Shown here piece by piece: positions 1 through 11,392 of a stretch of DNA of 39,118 nucleotides (within the stretch, counting starts at the first letter, position 1; every line of letters begins with the position of its first letter). Position numbers and translations under genes: made by a program. The stretch covers positions 1 to 39,118 of the forward strand of contig LSSL01002406.1 of assembly GCA_001953115.1 (NCBI GenBank), read 5' to 3'. Under the pieces are notes generated by a model. That model made no database searches. It saw only the letters and a list, made by a program, of their open reading frames with translations, and was not told the DNA's origin. Source of the DNA: Smittium mucronatum (taxonomy: Eukaryota > Kickxellomycota > Harpellomycetes > Harpellales > Legeriomycetaceae).

Positions 1-365
1 GGAGAGCCATGTCGATCAAACCCAAGTTTGGGTAGGAGCCTAATTTTATTAATCCTGTTAGAAGTAGGCTCTGACTAGGAGCTCAATAGCTTCAATGAAC
101 TGTTGTTCATTGACAAAGAGCTTAATTCATGACTGCACGTAACCTCAGTCATCCAGCCTACTTGAAGCAATGCCAGGGTATTATTTGGTGGTTGGTAGAT
201 TGAACCCTTTTTCCGTAGGTACGCAGCAGGTAGTCCGGCAGAGGAGCTTATTGTAGTTAGGATAATAGTCTTTTCTATACGAATTTTTCTTTTATTCATA
301 AAATTTTTTAGTCTAGTTTTTAATGACGTTATCTTACAATAAAATTCTGTGATACAAAAAAAAAA
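1..365 (+). mobile_element. 3' part of long non-coding retroelement, copy 1 (cut by window edge)
   Basis: This stretch aligns almost end to end with the right-hand 350 bp of the complete copy at 11393–12017 (shared blocks include GCCATGTCGATCAAA, CTGACTAGGAGCTCAATAGC and GCAGAGGAGCTTATTGTAGT). It ends in the shared tail ACAATAAAATTCTGTGATAC followed by ten A's (356–365). Its 5' end lies outside the window, so its target-site duplication cannot be checked. It contains strong hairpins: ACCCAA/TTGGGT at 20–33 and TCAATGAAC/GTTCATTGA with a TGTT loop at 92–113. Open frames through it are short and end in the poly(A), so I regard it as non-coding. The poly(A) end indicates non-LTR-type retroposition. 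That it is SINE-like rather than a LINE fragment is inferred. Confidence 0.8.
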
Positions 366-897
366 TACCAATTAGCCAGGAATTGGGGGTTTTAACGCGA
401 TAATTTAGGTGGATAATTGGATAAATATACCAAAAGCGTCTGGATTAAACAAATGATTTTTCACCACTAGTTTTTAGACTTTTGAGAAAATGCGAACTGA
501 AAATAAAAAAAATTAGCAATTTAATCTAATTTTGGCGATAATCGAAACTGGCGAATAGATAGCTTATTTTTAGTGAAAACCGGCACTGAATTTTGCAAAT
601 AACCAATATTCCTTCACCCATTCGCTACCATTAAACTATTTCGCGATATCTTTTCTGGCCAATATTTATGCTACTTTGACTTAGGCTTGGGAAAATTAAC
701 ACTCTATTGGTTATATTGTTATACTTAATTCTCTTTTTGACTATACTGTTGTCATTCCCATTTGGCCTTCTTTATTTTTCAGCGAATAGGTGTACATGGT
801 TCATACCTGAAGCGAAAGTACCAAAAAAATATCCTGGCTATATTAGATGAAAGCGTTTCCATTTAGCTTTACATGAAAAATTTGATGAAAGTTACTA
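366..897. other. Intergenic, upstream of RNA14
   Basis: AT-rich non-coding DNA between the poly(A) of the retroelement and the RNA14 start codon. It should contain the RNA14 promoter, but I cannot point to a convincing TATA box or factor site. No ORF of note. Confidence 0.6.
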
Positions 898-3800
898 ATG
901 TCCAGAATGAATGGGATGTTAGAAGATCATCTAAACAAAGATTCCCCTATTACTGAAAAATCTTTCAGCCCCCAAAAAACTGCGAATGATTCCTTAAATG
1001 ATCCCTCAAAAATCAATGGTGAAGATCCCCAGACATTTCCGCCCATTGACAATATTTCTACAGCCCAGGTAGCTAGATCTTTAATCAATGACGAGTTTAA
1101 ACTCATCGAAAACAAGATTCATGATTCTCCCTATGATCAAAAAGCCTGGATTGAACTAATTACCGAATCAAAAGCAATTGGAGAACATACTCTAATACGC
1201 AGCTCTTACGATAGATTTTTGAAACAATTTCCGACCAGCGTAATTCTTTTTTTTTCCTATTCGCTTTGTTCCCTGTTCTTGAATTTTTGCAACTAACAAG
1301 GTTCGATTCCTAATTTTGTTTTTTAGGCAGTTTATTGGAAAGAATATTTAGAATTTGAATACTCTTTACAGAATTTTCCTGCAGTTGAAAAACTGTTTAC
1401 CCTTACTATTGTCCAACTTTACTCAATTGATTTATGGATGTTTTATCTCGACTACGTTAAACAGAAAAATGGTTACACTCTAGGTTCTAAGATTGGCATG
1501 ACCTCTGATCAGTTCAAAATTATTGATGAAAGCTATTCGTATTGCATCAAAAACTTTGGAATTGACCGAGATTCTGCTCAAATTTGGAGATCATACATCG
1601 AGTTTCTAGAAAAAACAGAATGTTTTAGCGCATGGGAGCAAAGCAAAAAAATTGAATCTATTAGAAATCTATTTCATAGAGCCATTTCAATCCCCTTGTA
1701 TCAAATTGAATTGATTTGGAAGGAGTACGACGTCTTCGAAAACAACTTAAACAGATTATTGGTATTGTATAATATCATTTTTATTTCTTTTTTTTTAAAC
1801 CTCTTTCCTTTTTTTTTCACAATTTATATTCTCTATTTTTTCATGATATTTATTAATAGGCTAAAAAAAATTTGAGCGATTGGAGTGCTATATATATGAC
1901 TGCCCGTTCTGCTTTACTTGAATCTTCAAAATACATCGATTCCATTAAAACCCATTCTCCTACTGACGGATTATGTGTTCCGATATTATGGACCCCTTCT
2001 GAAAAGGCTTATGTAATAAACTTTCTATCTTTATTCTTATTTACTCCTTTACTTTCAAAAAATTCACTTTTATTAATTATTACATACTCTTCTTTTCTCT
2101 TTTTTTATTTTAAAAATCAGCTTTCTTCTTGGAAAAAATACATATCTTGGGAAAAAACCAATCCTCAATCTTTGGAATCTGAAAGTGAACTTGAGAATAG
2201 AATTGTTTATATATATGATAAATCCATCCTATCTCTTAGGTTTTACCCAGAAATATGGTACTCTATTCCACCCCAACTTTAACTTCTATAAATTAACATT
2301 AAATTTTACTTTTAATTAATCTTTTAAATCCTATTTAGGATTGAGTCTTCTCAATACTTGTGGAAAATTAACAGAAAAAAGGCTGCTATATCTAAACTTA
2401 ATGAAGCTGTTAACATATTGCCTAATGAGTATGTTTTTCTCAATTTTATTGTCAAATTTTATTTTATTCTTCACTTTTTCACTTTTTCAAAATTTTCATT
2501 TTTATTTGCATATTTTATAAAAAAGCATCAGTGTCCATTTTCAACTTGCCGAATTCGAAGAGTTAAATAATAATTGTGATGAATGCCACCAAATTTTCAA
2601 AAAATTACTTGGTAACGCCGAAACTGTACTCGAAAACAAAAGAAAAAAGATTAGAGAATCCATATTAAAAATTGAAAATGAAATAGAAAATCTAACCACT
2701 ATTGGAAATAAAAATAGCTTAGTTGTTACTAATGATAATGAAGATGATTCTCCAAGTATTTCTTTTTCCGATAAAACATTCGAAAGGTCTCTTTTAGATG
2801 ATCTAGGTTCCAATTTTAAGTTAGATTTAAATTTTGAATTCAAATACAACACTTCTGAAAGCAAAGACGAGAATTTATCTCAAGCCATTTTGCACAGAAG
2901 ACGTAAGCTAGAGCATTTAAAGACATCTATTGAATCTCAAACCCAGGATAGTTTGTTGTTTGAAAGAAGCTTATATTCACAGATTTGGATCGCTTATCTA
3001 AGATTTTCAATGAGAACCCAGGGAATAGATGGTGCAAGGATCGTTTTTAAAAGCGCTCGTTCTGGATTAATAAGCAATCTCACATACCATGTTTTTGTAG
3101 CATCAGGTAAATTTATCATTAGACTGAGTACTCAAAATCCATTTTCAAAATTATCTTACATCATTTTTTATCATATTTTTTATTTTCTAGCAATGATTGA
3201 GTTTCATATAACTAAAAACCCCACAATTGCTGGTAGGCTTTTTGAACTAGGGCTTAAATATTTTGGTTCTGAACCCAAGTTTGTTGCCGAGTATATGAAA
3301 TATTTAATTAACACAAATGATGGGAATAATTCCAGAGCTTTGTTTGAGAGATCTGTTACTCAGAAGAATCCAAATAACAAGCCCTTATGGGAGCTATTTT
3401 TAAATTACGAATATCAATATGGTGATCTTCGTACTGTTTACAACCTTGATCTGAGATATTTAGACTCGTTCGAAAAGGATTCTTTAGTTTATAGATTAAT
3501 CAACAGATATAAATTCCTCGATTTGAATCCTATGGAGAAATTTAGCTTTGGAATTTCTGGTATGTCATAAAGACTATTTTCCAATCATATTCTGCATGCT
3601 ATATCTCATTTTTAAATTGTAATAGAGAAGGAGGATGAAGAAGAGATACCAGATGACATCGAGGACTCTAAACCGAATCTATCAAACGAAAGACAGACTA
3701 GCTTACTTGTTAAAAGTCAAATAAATCAAGTCCCTTCCGAAAACGAAGTGATTGTAACAGCAGAGGAGCTTTCAGGCATCAAAGTGGGCAGTATTAGGAA

Positions 3801-4701
3801 CGGAAAATATTTGAATAGAGCAATTCTCTTATCTTCGGTAAGCGGATCTAAAACATTTAGACCAAACATCAGCCTGTGGAATAATTATAAACCTCCTTTG
3901 AACGCCGGAAACAGCTCTGCGTGGAATCAGAACAAGCCTAGCAACTTTGATACTGGACCTCTAATCAGTAACCCTCAAAATTTTGATGAAAAGAATTTTA
4001 CTAAACCGGGGATGAATTTGCCTGTTTCAAACTATGAATCAAAGATCGGGAGACCTTCAGATAGCTTATATGGCTCAGCCGAAAACTACTTTCAGATTGG
4101 GGACATTCTTAGCTTTTTATATCATAAAACAAGAAGTCTATCGACATTAATGCTACCGGCTCTTGAAACTAATGAACTTCTGGACACAATCCTGAATACC
4201 CCTAGTATTCAATTGCCTGAAACACAATCCAAATTGATATCCACTTTTTCATCTACAAACAATATTTATCCCCCAAAATCTCCTAGTATTGGACTTAATC
4301 AACCCAACAATTTTCTTCCAAGGAGCCATGAAGGAACTAGTGGAATTAGCAACCAGAACTATCAACATGATCCAGTTGATAATAAACTCGGTTTTCTAAA
4401 TGTTGCTGATCAACAGGGTTACGCTCCTGCACCACCTCAAAATTTACAGGTCATTGGTAAAAATAGCAGCTATCAAACTGGTCTCCAGTATTCATCTATT
4501 AATCCATTGGCTTCTAATAATATATTCCCCGAGGGAAGTTCCGGTTTAATAAACCCTATAATTGATGGAAAATCTAATATTGGAGCTCGGCAACAAGGTT
4601 TACAAAAGGAAAATTTAACGAAAAGAGGAATTAATACAGATGGTCAAAGCAACAGTTCTATTCAATACCAAAACGCAAATAAACGCAATAGATTCGGATA
4701 G
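898..4701 (+). CDS. RNA14: mRNA 3'-end processing protein RNA14 / CstF-77 (suppressor of forked)
   Basis: Scaffold subunit of cleavage factor IA/CstF, which dimerises through HAT repeats and bridges Rna15/CstF-64 to the pre-mRNA cleavage machinery in the nucleus. Proposed exons are 898–1239, 1327–1761, 1860–2012, 2121–2257, 2339–2428, 2532–3106, 3191–3559 and 3626–4701. All introns are GT–AG, 66–108 bp, and the joined frame is 1058 codons plus TAG. The start has an in-frame TGA 12 nt upstream. HAT-type helices run from about residue 60 to 700 (for example WIELITESKAIGE, IWRSYIEFLEKTE, LFELGLKYFG, NNSRALFERSV). The block near residues 590–625 closely follows CstF-77. A 109-residue charged insertion (about 418–526) interrupts the HAT array. 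The last 350 residues are Asn/Gln/Ser/Pro-rich and probably disordered, apart from a block near 4100–4220 resembling the conserved post-HAT segment. The protein is longer than the usual ~680–720 residues. Intron 3 (2013–2120) is a multiple of three with no stop. AATAAA occurs at 4777–4782. Confidence 0.9.
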
Positions 4702-5465
4702 TATCGTTTTTTTATCAAATTTCATCAGAAACATCTTCTAAATTTTTTAAGAAGTTGTATTTCATTTTACAGACTAAATAAAGAAATCATGATAAATGCC
4801 CTATTCTATAATTTATATACATTTTCTAATAATCAATAGATATAAAAATTAATGATCATGAATAGATATGTGATCTTGGCTAGTTGAAGCCGATTACCAT
4901 CCTAATAGATTTGGATTTATAAAAGTAAAACACTAAATTATCTTTGTTGAGAATCGAAAAAAAATAAACTACCTGCTAAGAGCTGAATCAGGTTTTGGAG
5001 TCAAGTAGGAAGAACACCAGCTGAGATTGATTTGTAGTAATAAACAATTTTTTAATGCTATGAATAATATTTTGTGATGAATCCTTAAATCGAAAAAAAT
5101 AATTTTAGCTGTTCAGCCTTCAATAGATACCTAATAAAAAATTCTACTTTTTACATTTTATTAATTAAAATGAAAATATAAATCTCGGAAATATAGAAAT
5201 ATCTGCTGTGTTTTGGTTAATTGTTATTTAATTAAAATAATAATAATAAAATAAACTGATGAGAAATTTGGAAATGAGAATGCATTTAATTTGAAATTTT
5301 TAGCTATTGGAAAAGAGGGATATGAAAGATGCTTGTATTAAAATTAGATATCTCTTGAAGCAGGATAAGTAAATAAATGGGTCATAGTTTAAATACTCAG
5401 TACCGGACTTAAAATTTTTGTTTTATTGTTATTGTTAATGTATTGTTAAGATAATTATAAATAAT
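4702..5465. other. Intergenic between convergent genes
   Basis: About 760 bp of AT-rich DNA holding the 3' ends of RNA14 (+) and the oxygenase gene (-). Possible poly(A) signals are AATAAA at 4777–4782 for RNA14 and TTTATT (AATAAA on the minus strand) at 5422–5427 for the oxygenase, but such hexamers are common by chance at this base composition. No coding or repeat feature recognised. Confidence 0.5.
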
Positions 5466-6428
5466 CTAGCTTATGGTATCAACGAATCCTACCAGGATGT
5501 AACGACATCCATTTGTTATATCAATTCCGGAATGCATCAAACTCGAATCATGTACTAAAGCAGTTCCCTGGACACCAGCAAAACTTTTTTTGAACTCCTC
5601 GAAAAATGTGCCACCACCTGAAAACATCTCTGAATTGTTTAGCAATATATTGAAGGATATTAAGCAACCATCTGAATGCAAAACAAGACCCCGTTGACTG
5701 TCCTCAGAATATTTTACGATAAATAGGTCTCTATATACCAGAAAATCTGACCTTATTCCAGTATTTTCAGAAATAAATTTTTTGATAACATAGTCCAGTT
5801 GTCTATAAACAAGCTTTTGGATATTTACACTGAGTTTTTCAACCGGAAAATCAACAGTTGGAAAAGCCGAATGTCTGGAAGAATACCATCCATCTGAATA
5901 TTTGTGAATTTTGGGTGTTTGAATTTGAACTGCGCAAGCTCCAGATCTACAAAGAAGCGGGTCCTCTAAACTAGATTCATTTTTGATAAGAGAAGTGTGA
6001 GATTCATCTAATACAGAGACATTCTGCTTTGATTCTTCGACTCTTGACAATACATCGTTTATTATCGTTTCGCATTCTTGAATTGTAAATACAGTGGGGC
6101 TATATATCGGTATAGTCTTTCGTAATGTGTTATTGGAGCTTTTGTAGGACCAAAGATAAGCAAACCGCTGCGAATCAGATATCGCTTTTAGCTTTGATTT
6201 ACTAACAGCTACTTGGTCTAAATTTTTATCACTTTGAATATTATTTTGCTCCAATCTTTCTAGTTTCTCACCTACGGACAGAAAAGAATTCGAATCACTA
6301 ATTGATTTTAGTTTAGCAGATATTCTAGTGTAGGCAGCTACTTTCAAGTTTTGGATACATTTCTGCTCATCGAGGGTTGTTTCCTCAAACAAATTTTGGC
6401 AAAACCCCAAAACATCCGTCTCCTCCAT
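5466..6428 (-). CDS. 2-oxoglutarate/Fe(II)-dependent dioxygenase, prolyl-4-hydroxylase-like
   Basis: Intronless frame of 320 residues, ATG at 6428 to TAG at 5466. The C-terminal half is a double-stranded beta-helix oxygenase fold. The iron ligands are the HxD pair H251/D253 (in LHSDGCLISFNILL) and the distal H299 (in VHDSSLMHSG). R309 in CRYILVGFVD is the expected 2-oxoglutarate carboxylate anchor. A glycine-rich turn GGGTFFEEF (about 261–269) and RHSAFPTVDFPV (about 185–196) are typical of the P4H-like family. Residues 1–110 show no known domain, are rich in Ser/Lys/Gln and carry a repeated motif (KLKSISDS at 39–46, KLKAISDS at 79–86). There is no signal peptide or membrane segment, so a cytosolic or nuclear enzyme is more likely than a secretory collagen-type hydroxylase. 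The substrate is unknown. It lies 391 bp downstream of RRP12 on the same strand. Confidence 0.85.
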   Translation of the reverse strand: MEETDVLGFCQNLFEETTLDEQKCIQNLKVAAYTRISAKLKSISDSNSFLSVGEKLERLEQNNIQSDKNLDQVAVSKSKLKAISDSQRFAYLWSYKSSNNTLRKTIPIYSPTVFTIQECETIINDVLSRVEESKQNVSVLDESHTSLIKNESSLEDPLLCRSGACAVQIQTPKIHKYSDGWYSSRHSAFPTVDFPVEKLSVNIQKLVYRQLDYVIKKFISENTGIRSDFLVYRDLFIVKYSEDSQRGLVLHSDGCLISFNILLNNSEMFSGGGTFFEEFKKSFAGVQGTALVHDSSLMHSGIDITNGCRYILVGFVDTIS

Positions 6429-6819
6429 TTTCTCTAGACAGTTTAAAAATTATTAGTGATAATTTGAAAATTAGAAACATTCATATATCTTTTTATATTG
6501 GTTAACCTACTCTTCTTCAATTAATCGATGTCCAATCAATTCCACCTTCCCTAAAAAAAAATTTCATATAGACTATCAGGTCTGCGAATCAAAATAAGAG
6601 TAAAACTAGTCAATAGAAAATGAATAAATTCTGACTGTAAAACGATAATAAATTCTAAGTATACTTATTAAGCTCTAAATAAATTCTAGTAAAAAGAAAA
6701 ATAATGAAATTGCAAATAAGCTTTTGATTTTAAAAAATTCTTACAAATGCTTTAGTAAATAATTTTATTTTAAAAGCAGTAAATTTTAGTTATAAATATA
6801 TTTGTAAATAAATAGGTGC
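6429..6819. other. Intergenic between RRP12 3' end and oxygenase start
   Basis: Short AT-rich spacer. It must contain the RRP12 3' UTR (TTTATT, AATAAA on the minus strand, at 6764–6769) and the promoter of the oxygenase gene. No other structure seen. Confidence 0.5.
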
Positions 6820-9800
6820 TTATTTTCGATTTTCATGGCGTTTATTCTTTTTAGATTTAGACATAGTGTTCAATTTGCTGCCTGATTTTGATGATAGGAG
6901 CTTTGGGTCCATAGGGATATAAGCATAAGGGTCAAGTTTACCCTTCTTCTTAACGTCGCCCCGACCGTTTTTTGATTTGAACTCAGATCCATATTCTTTT
7001 CTTGACTTCTTTTCATTAGTATGTTTATGCTGGTTAACAGATTTATCTTCATCTCCAAAATCATCGTCCTGTGATTTCCGCTTATTGAATTTGATCTTAT
7101 TGTTCATACCGCGACTAAATCCATCTTTACTATCAATCATTTCCATGTAATAGTTTGAATCTTCGTCTTTCTGGCCTGTTTTTTCGATTTTATTGTTTTC
7201 TGGTTTGGGCTCATCATCCTCTTCTTCAAATATGAATTTGCCATCTTTGGTAGTTGGGACATGTTTTTTAAAATCTTCCTTCTTTAAATTTTTTGAAGGT
7301 TTATTAAAAGATAGCTGAGAGAATGCAGTTTGACTCAGAAAATCTAATGGATCATCCTTAATATCGTCTTCAACAATCCAAGATTTCTGCCCTTGACGCG
7401 CATTTGACGCACCACCAGGTTTAGATGAATCTGGTTTGACCGCATGCCCCTTTTTCCTCGAATCTTTTTTCTCAAAGAAATCGCTTTCGCTAGAATCGGA
7501 ATCACCTCCATCATCTGAGCTCTCTTGTGGTTTTGAATTTTCCTTTGTTAAATCTTTACTGTTTTCTGTAAGACTCTTACCTCGCTTTGCTCTCATTTTC
7601 CTCTTTTTGATGTTTGCAATAAGCTTCTTGTGTTCTTCTGGCGTGGATGCCTCCACAAGCTCAACACCAACTCTTCTAACCAATCGTTCAATTATATGCC
7701 TGGATTTCAGTGAAAATCTAGCCTTGTGTTCATTTGCCCACTTGAGGACTCCTTTTACAATATCGTCTAAGGCTTTAATCAAGAATTCTTTAGGCAAGAC
7801 CAAAACAGCCACTTTCACAAAGCCAAGAGACGCTTTTGCGATTTCACGGCTATTACTGTTCACAAATAGTAAAATTGTATTCAACAAGCTGGTGATAAAA
7901 TCAGGTGATAGTTGATCGGAATATGAGTTTAATAAGTATGCCAAAGATGTTATAGTTGCTGAAATCATATATGGGGTTTTTGCTGCTAAACCAGCAATAA
8001 CCATTTCAAAGTACTCCCCGATGGAGGCAGATTTTATTAACTGAGTTTCATTCTCTTGCACATTTTCTGACTCCTCGTCTTCGATGATATCTTCATCTTT
8101 TTCACTTTCTTTCTCATTATTGGAGTCAACTTTATCTTTTCCCTCGTCAATTTCCAAATCTTCATCATTTTTTAGTTTTGAGGGATCGATATCTCCTCCA
8201 AGAATCATCTTTTGTGCAAGGGCATCTAGCAACTCAAAGGCAGTCAATCTACTTTTCTCATTAACATCTTTAGTTCCTATGATAGCCTCTGATAAAAACA
8301 AAGGAACTATATGCAGTTCAGTATTTGGCAAAAGATGGGTAGTTAAGGAAAGCAAATTCAATCTATTTCTACGAGATAGAGGTGATGCAAATTGGGCTGA
8401 GCTAATCATAAAGGGCAGAACTTTCTCTACGAATTTAATGCTGGTTGCAACTTGGTTGGCGCTTGGAAGAGGGGAAGAAGGACTCAGCGAGCTAGCAAAA
8501 AGACCAATAACCTTATAAGTTTTTTTCTGTAAAATAACATCTTCAGGTTGAGACAAAAGAGGTAACATTATATCAAGAGATGAGAAAATAGAATCTTCAT
8601 TCAAAAAGGGCGCCAATGTTCCAATAATATCCAGCATTGAGTATACTGGCGGTTGTGGGTTGGTGTCCAAGTACTTACTAGATGACTCTGCGGCTGTTGG
8701 GATTTTATGAGACTGTAAAGCCTTAAAAAGCATATTTAAAACCTTCTTAAAAGCATTAAAAATATCTGCTTTGTCTATTATCTTTAACTGGAAAGCGGCC
8801 GTTTCGTGTATATATCTACTCTTAGGAGCAGGAGTGTCGGCTATGAGTGTGAACAGAGTTGATAGAATCTTGGATGAAAACTTGGAAATGTGCTCTTTAG
8901 ATTTAATAGCATATTCGAATTCCTGGTCATTATACGCCTTGACGTCTGATTCAATTGAAGTATCTAAATTAATGACAGAGGTTTTTTTTAAAACCTGCTT
9001 TACCAAAGTATTTAAAGATGTGCAAAGCGAAGGGCGTAGCTCAGGTACTTCAATTAATTGATTTAAGATTCTATCAACGAATTCTTCATCAATGCTTTCA
9101 ATAATATCCGAAGGGGAATCGAAGAAACCCCCTAATAGCGACCATATTTGAATAGACAAAACTGATACTACTTTAGATTGAATCGCACGACCATTGCTTT
9201 GCAACTTGGTACTATAAAAATCGAGTTTATCAGCTAAGGGGAGGAGATTGTTTTTGAAAAAGGAAATATCTACATTTTTTATATATCCATTCATTATTGG
9301 AAGGATCCAAGCCCTACCCTCTGATTCTGGATTTTCTGAACTTTTACTTTTCTTTTTTGCTGAGCTGGAATTATTCTCCATGCCTGGGATTGAAGCTTCA
9401 ATATTCAAAGGAAGTAATTCCAAGAACAGCTTAGGGCCCATAGAAGACAAAGCGTTTCCAAGGGTATCATCAGCTTCCTTTTTCAGATCGAATCCTTTTT
9501 CCATGCGCATTTTGGCAATGAATTCCAAAAGCTGATCCATTGATGGTCTAGAAGATTTGCCCAATCTGATAGCCAATAAAGATATTATGTAAAACATCGA
9601 AGCCCAAGAATCCCTAAATCTGTATCCTAAACAATCGATTAAACTGCTAGATATTCTGCTAGATACTTCTTTGGAGCAATTAGACCCCTCCCTTATGCAT
9701 TTTGAAACAAAAGCTTCCATACAATCAATTGCCTCCTGCTTCACTTCAGGCTTTCCTAGTTCAATATAAGGTTTAGTCATTTCGAATACAGAAGGTATTT

Positions 9801-10964
9801 GCTGCTCACAAAGTTCGGGATTCAGACGATACAAAGCTTCAAACCCCAATTTATTTATCGTTAACCAAGACGCACTTAAAGAGGCATCATTCACATTGGG
9901 TCTTTGTGATATAATTGAATTAAGCAATTCAAAGAAAAGATCCTTATCAAAACCTGAATCTATAGATTCAAATAGCTTCTCAAAGCATTTCAGAACCTCC
10001 GAATATATATAGGGGTTATTCATCTTCAACAAAGCGAGGAGTACATTTGATAGCTTTTCGATGCGCTAAATAAAATAAAATGTATATAAAAATTGAATGG
10101 TTTCATAGACGAAAAAAAAATAATGAAAAGTAAATGGGATTACATCAGGGGGGAAGGATTTGAACATTGAGGACATGAATTGCAAAATGTGCACAGTTGA
10201 GACATGATCTTTACTAGACTCCTCTAGAGATGTCAATATGAAATCAACAGCTGCATTCGCCATAGGATGTATAATCATGGGAGGAGGTATTTTTAAAAGG
10301 ATGTTAGATGCAACCTCCTGAGCCCTCCTTCTAACTTTGGGTCTAGAATCTAAACCAAGTATAAAAACCGATTGCAGGGATTTTTGGGCAGTAGGCTGAT
10401 TCCAAACCCGTAAATCTTGGACTTTTAGTAAGTTTTCCAAGCAAGTAAGAACCTAAAAGATTCGTAAAAAAAAAATCGGGATTAAAGTAATATGTTTATA
10501 AAGATGCTTGAAAATATTTTTAGTTTTTTGTATTACAGATCTTAATGTCATCGGATCAGCATTAGATAGATCGAGTGAGGTTGAAAGAATAGCCATTATT
10601 TTTGAGAATTGAGCTTGAATGATTGATTGTGTGGCAAATGGCAAAATAGCGGCCAAAATATATATAACGGGACCCGTAAAATTAAGATCTGCTTCCTTAT
10701 TTTGATCCAATAAAGTCATCTGAAAGTTTAATTTATTTAAATATAGAATGAAAGGCAATATAATAAGTGAATTTTTAAAGTGAAAATAAGCAGAAGAAGA
10801 CTTACTAAAGTAGCAACATAGCTGGAGGGAATTAGAGGTTCATCCTGCTCTTTCAGGGTTTCCTCTATTGCTATCAAAGTTCCTGCATATAGCTGTTGAT
10901 TTTGGAGATTAGAATTCGAAAGTCTCCTTATTTTTGAAAGCTCCAACTCTAATTCTGGATCCAT
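6820..10964 (-). CDS. RRP12: Ribosomal RNA-processing protein RRP12 (NUC173/HEAT-repeat karyopherin-like)
   Basis: RRP12 is a HEAT-repeat protein that binds pre-40S and pre-60S particles and Ran/karyopherins, and is needed for late pre-rRNA processing and subunit export. Proposed exons on the minus strand are 10964–10806, 10719–10537, 10452–10144 and 10065–6820. The introns (86, 84 and 78 bp) start GTAAGT, GTAATA and GTAATC and all lie in phase 0. The joined product is 1298 residues, close to the usual ~1230–1300. Landmarks are the N-terminal block ending SSYVATL/MTLLDQNK, the segment TLRSVLTCLENLLKVQDLRVW, and long alpha-helical repeats from about residue 230 to 1050 that should include the NUC173 region. 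An acidic Glu/Asp stretch falls at about 849–890. The tail after about 1050 is very basic and lysine-rich, consistent with nucleolar/pre-ribosome binding. Possible poly(A) hexamer at 6764–6769. I am confident of the family and fairly confident of the splice sites. Confidence 0.92.
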
Positions 10965-11381
10965 TATGAAAATAGTATTGAATATTTCCTGATGATTATT
11001 TTAGAAGCAACATACAATATTGGGATGGAGGTGGGTGATCTTTTCTAATTAAAGCAGGAAGAATACCGAAAATTCAAAAAAATAGTCTGAGAAATAAAAT
11101 ATATATAAATCTTGCTGAAAACTTTTTCATGTAGAAAAAAAAAATTGATCTTTAGTTACAAATGATCCTATTAATTGATTGGATCACTTATTCCAATTTG
11201 ATCTTTTTGGAAAAATAGATTTTTTTTCTTTGGTGAGTCTTTCAACCAATATTTATACATCGCGCGGTTGAATAGTTGATTTTATTAATATTCATTGGAT
11301 GAAACAGAAAACTTTATGTTATTATCAATTCTTATGTTGGGTTTACTTAATACTAATGAATTTAAATAAAATTTCTTAATG
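10965..11381. other. Intergenic, upstream of RRP12
   Basis: Promoter region of RRP12, limited on the right by the retroelement inserted about 430 bp upstream of its start codon. A TATATATAAAT-type stretch near 11098–11109 is the only promoter-like string, and AT-richness makes it weak evidence. Confidence 0.45.
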
Positions 11382-11392
11382 ATGGGTTGGAG
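11382..11392. repeat. 5' target-site duplication of retroelement copy 2
   Basis: ATGGGTTGGAG here is repeated exactly at 12018–12028, directly after the poly(A) of the element. A GC-containing 11-mer repeated at both edges in such AT-rich DNA is very unlikely by chance. Confidence 0.88.

Noticed and set aside
75..371. 98-codon minus-strand frame in retroelement copy 1 and a 68-codon plus-strand frame in copy 2 (11826–12032)
   Set aside because: They are on opposite strands, run into the poly(A)/poly(T) tract and resemble no protein family. The element's hairpins explain the conservation better.
927..1115. 62-codon minus-strand frame, and a 107-codon minus-strand frame at 2541–2864
   Set aside because: Antisense to RNA14 exons 1 and 6, whose frames fit the CstF-77 family.
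1300..1312. Perfect tRNA B-box-like string GGTTCGATTCC in RNA14 intron 1
   Set aside because: No A box, no cloverleaf and no acceptor stem around it in an 87-bp intron; it is next to the likely CTAAC branch point. Coincidence.
7436..9535. Plus-strand frames of 95–159 codons inside RRP12
   Set aside because: Antisense shadows of the long RRP12 exon, with no independent coding features.
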